Assembly: GCF_030252325.1 (NCBI RefSeq)
Contig: NZ_CP126981.1
Location: 1,984,001-2,048,000 of the forward strand
Length of the DNA: 64,000 nt
Reading direction: 5' to 3'
From: Candidatus Mycobacterium wuenschmannii
GTDB taxonomy: Bacteria > Actinomycetota > Actinomycetes > Mycobacteriales > Mycobacteriaceae
Below the pieces are notes generated by a model. It made no database searches, was not told where the DNA came from, and saw nothing but the letters and a program-made list of their open reading frames with translations. The position numbers and the translations under genes are program-made. This document shows positions 63,435 through 64,000 of this stretch, one piece after another (position 1 is the stretch's first letter; each line of letters starts with the position of its first letter).

Positions 63435-64000
63435 CGGCTCTTGAAGGCGTATTTATCAACTGCCCATTCGATGACCCTTATCGCCCTATCCACCACTCCG
63501 TTGTCATGACCGTCCTAGCCTGTGGGTTCGAGCCGCGGAGCGCCTTAGAGTCGAACACCTCCGCGATGCCTCGCATGAAGAAAATCTTCGAAGCGCTGTA
63601 AGATAGTCGCTACTCCATACACGACCTGACCAGGGCTTACGGAGACCCCAAGCAGGACAATCTGGCGCGCTTCAACATGCCTTTCGAGTTCGGAATGGCC
63701 TACCAACTCACGGAGAGCACGGGCGGAGCGGGTGTCAAACACGATTGGGTTGCCCTCGTACCGGAGGCTCATCCGTATGCCGAGTTTCTGAGTGATGTCG
63801 CGGCCTACGACTTGAAAAGCCACAGTGGCACCGCGGAGACCGTGATCCCACCCCTCATGGGATGGCTTGCTACGCGGCCAACGACATTAACCCTCCCCAG
63901 CGGGCTCGTACCAACGAGTTTGATCAAGTTGCTTCCAGAGCTGCAAGTGACCACCGCCGCACTCGACCTCGACTGGGCAGGACAGCCGCCCTGGATAAAA
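63431..64000 (+). pseudogene. FINCPFD-family TIR-like gene, in-frame UAA, cut by window end
   Basis: The GTG at 63431 overlaps the TIR-TPR stop. The frame begins TALEGVFINCPFDDPYRPI, contains TVLACGFEPRSALES, then meets TAA at 63599-63601. The same frame continues without further stops to the window end: DSRYSIHDLTRAYG, LARFNMPFEFGMAY, PYAEFLSDVAAYDLKSH. These parts match, in order, a family of predicted nucleotide-handling TIR-like proteins known to me only by pattern (FxNCPFD...CGFxPR...SRYSIHDLSR...PRFNMPFELG). The stop is therefore internal to a recognisable protein: a recent nonsense mutation, a sequencing error, or readthrough. Confidence 0.7.

Noticed and set aside
63431..63601. Recoding of the stop as selenocysteine or pyrrolysine
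   Set aside because: The codon is UAA; those amino acids use UGA and UAG, and no supporting structure is seen.
1..64000. CRISPR array
   Set aside because: No regularly spaced repeats with unique spacers; the only tandem array (34417) has no spacers.

Overview
The window is high-GC actinobacterial DNA and almost certainly comes from a non-tuberculous Mycobacterium or a close relative. The evidence is a mycofactocin-coupled dehydrogenase, a mycothiol-dependent isomerase-family protein, an LpqH-type lipoprotein, NucS, GlgE, many leaderless genes, and a long block (about 31.9-54.8 kb) whose gene order matches, inverted, the M. tuberculosis segment from about Rv1343c down to Rv1318c-Rv1320c. All comparisons with named genomes are from memory; no search was run.

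Region 1 (0-30 kb) is a catabolic region for CoA-activated substrates. A plus-strand operon (796-7725) holds three unusual crotonase-fold enzymes and three acyl-CoA ligases. A minus-strand operon (12755-7722) holds a short-chain dehydrogenase, thiolase, CoA-transferase, acyl-CoA dehydrogenase and a GntR regulator. Next come an acyl-CoA dehydrogenase, a DUF4436 membrane protein, a mycofactocin-type dehydrogenase, a minus-strand set (phosphotransferase, flavin monooxygenase, alpha/beta hydrolase), a mycothiol-type isomerase, a membrane adenylate cyclase, an aldehyde dehydrogenase, a probable two-subunit acyl-CoA dehydrogenase, and a regulator with two TetR DNA-binding domains. The substrate is unknown; steroid-, terpenoid- or ring-derived acids would fit. 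The stretch ends with an LpqH-like lipoprotein, a secreted histidine phosphatase and a TetR regulator.

Region 2 (30-55 kb) is mostly conserved core: tRNA-Leu, a free-standing LAGLIDADG-type protein, rdgB, rph, a cAMP phosphodiesterase-type metallo-hydrolase, murI, rhomboid protease, a P1-family peptidase, clpS, pncB, dinG, the glgP/glgE/glgB alpha-glucan genes, a YbbN-like protein, fadA4, methylmalonyl-CoA epimerase, nucS and a second cyclase. The cysM-cysO-mec genes expected between the rhomboid gene and the P1 peptidase gene are absent. A MIRU-like 58-bp repeat occurs three times in tandem beside rph and once, diverged, between dinG and glgP.

Region 3 (55-64 kb) becomes accessory: a PAS protein, a ClC channel, a small HTH regulator in a gene-poor patch, a dehydrogenase, a cluster of short repeats resembling an insertion-sequence end, and then a defence-like locus. 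In that locus an OLD-family ATPase-TOPRIM nuclease diverges from a TIR-TPR protein, which overlaps a third gene of a TIR-like family carrying an in-frame UAA. This locus is the best candidate for an undescribed system.
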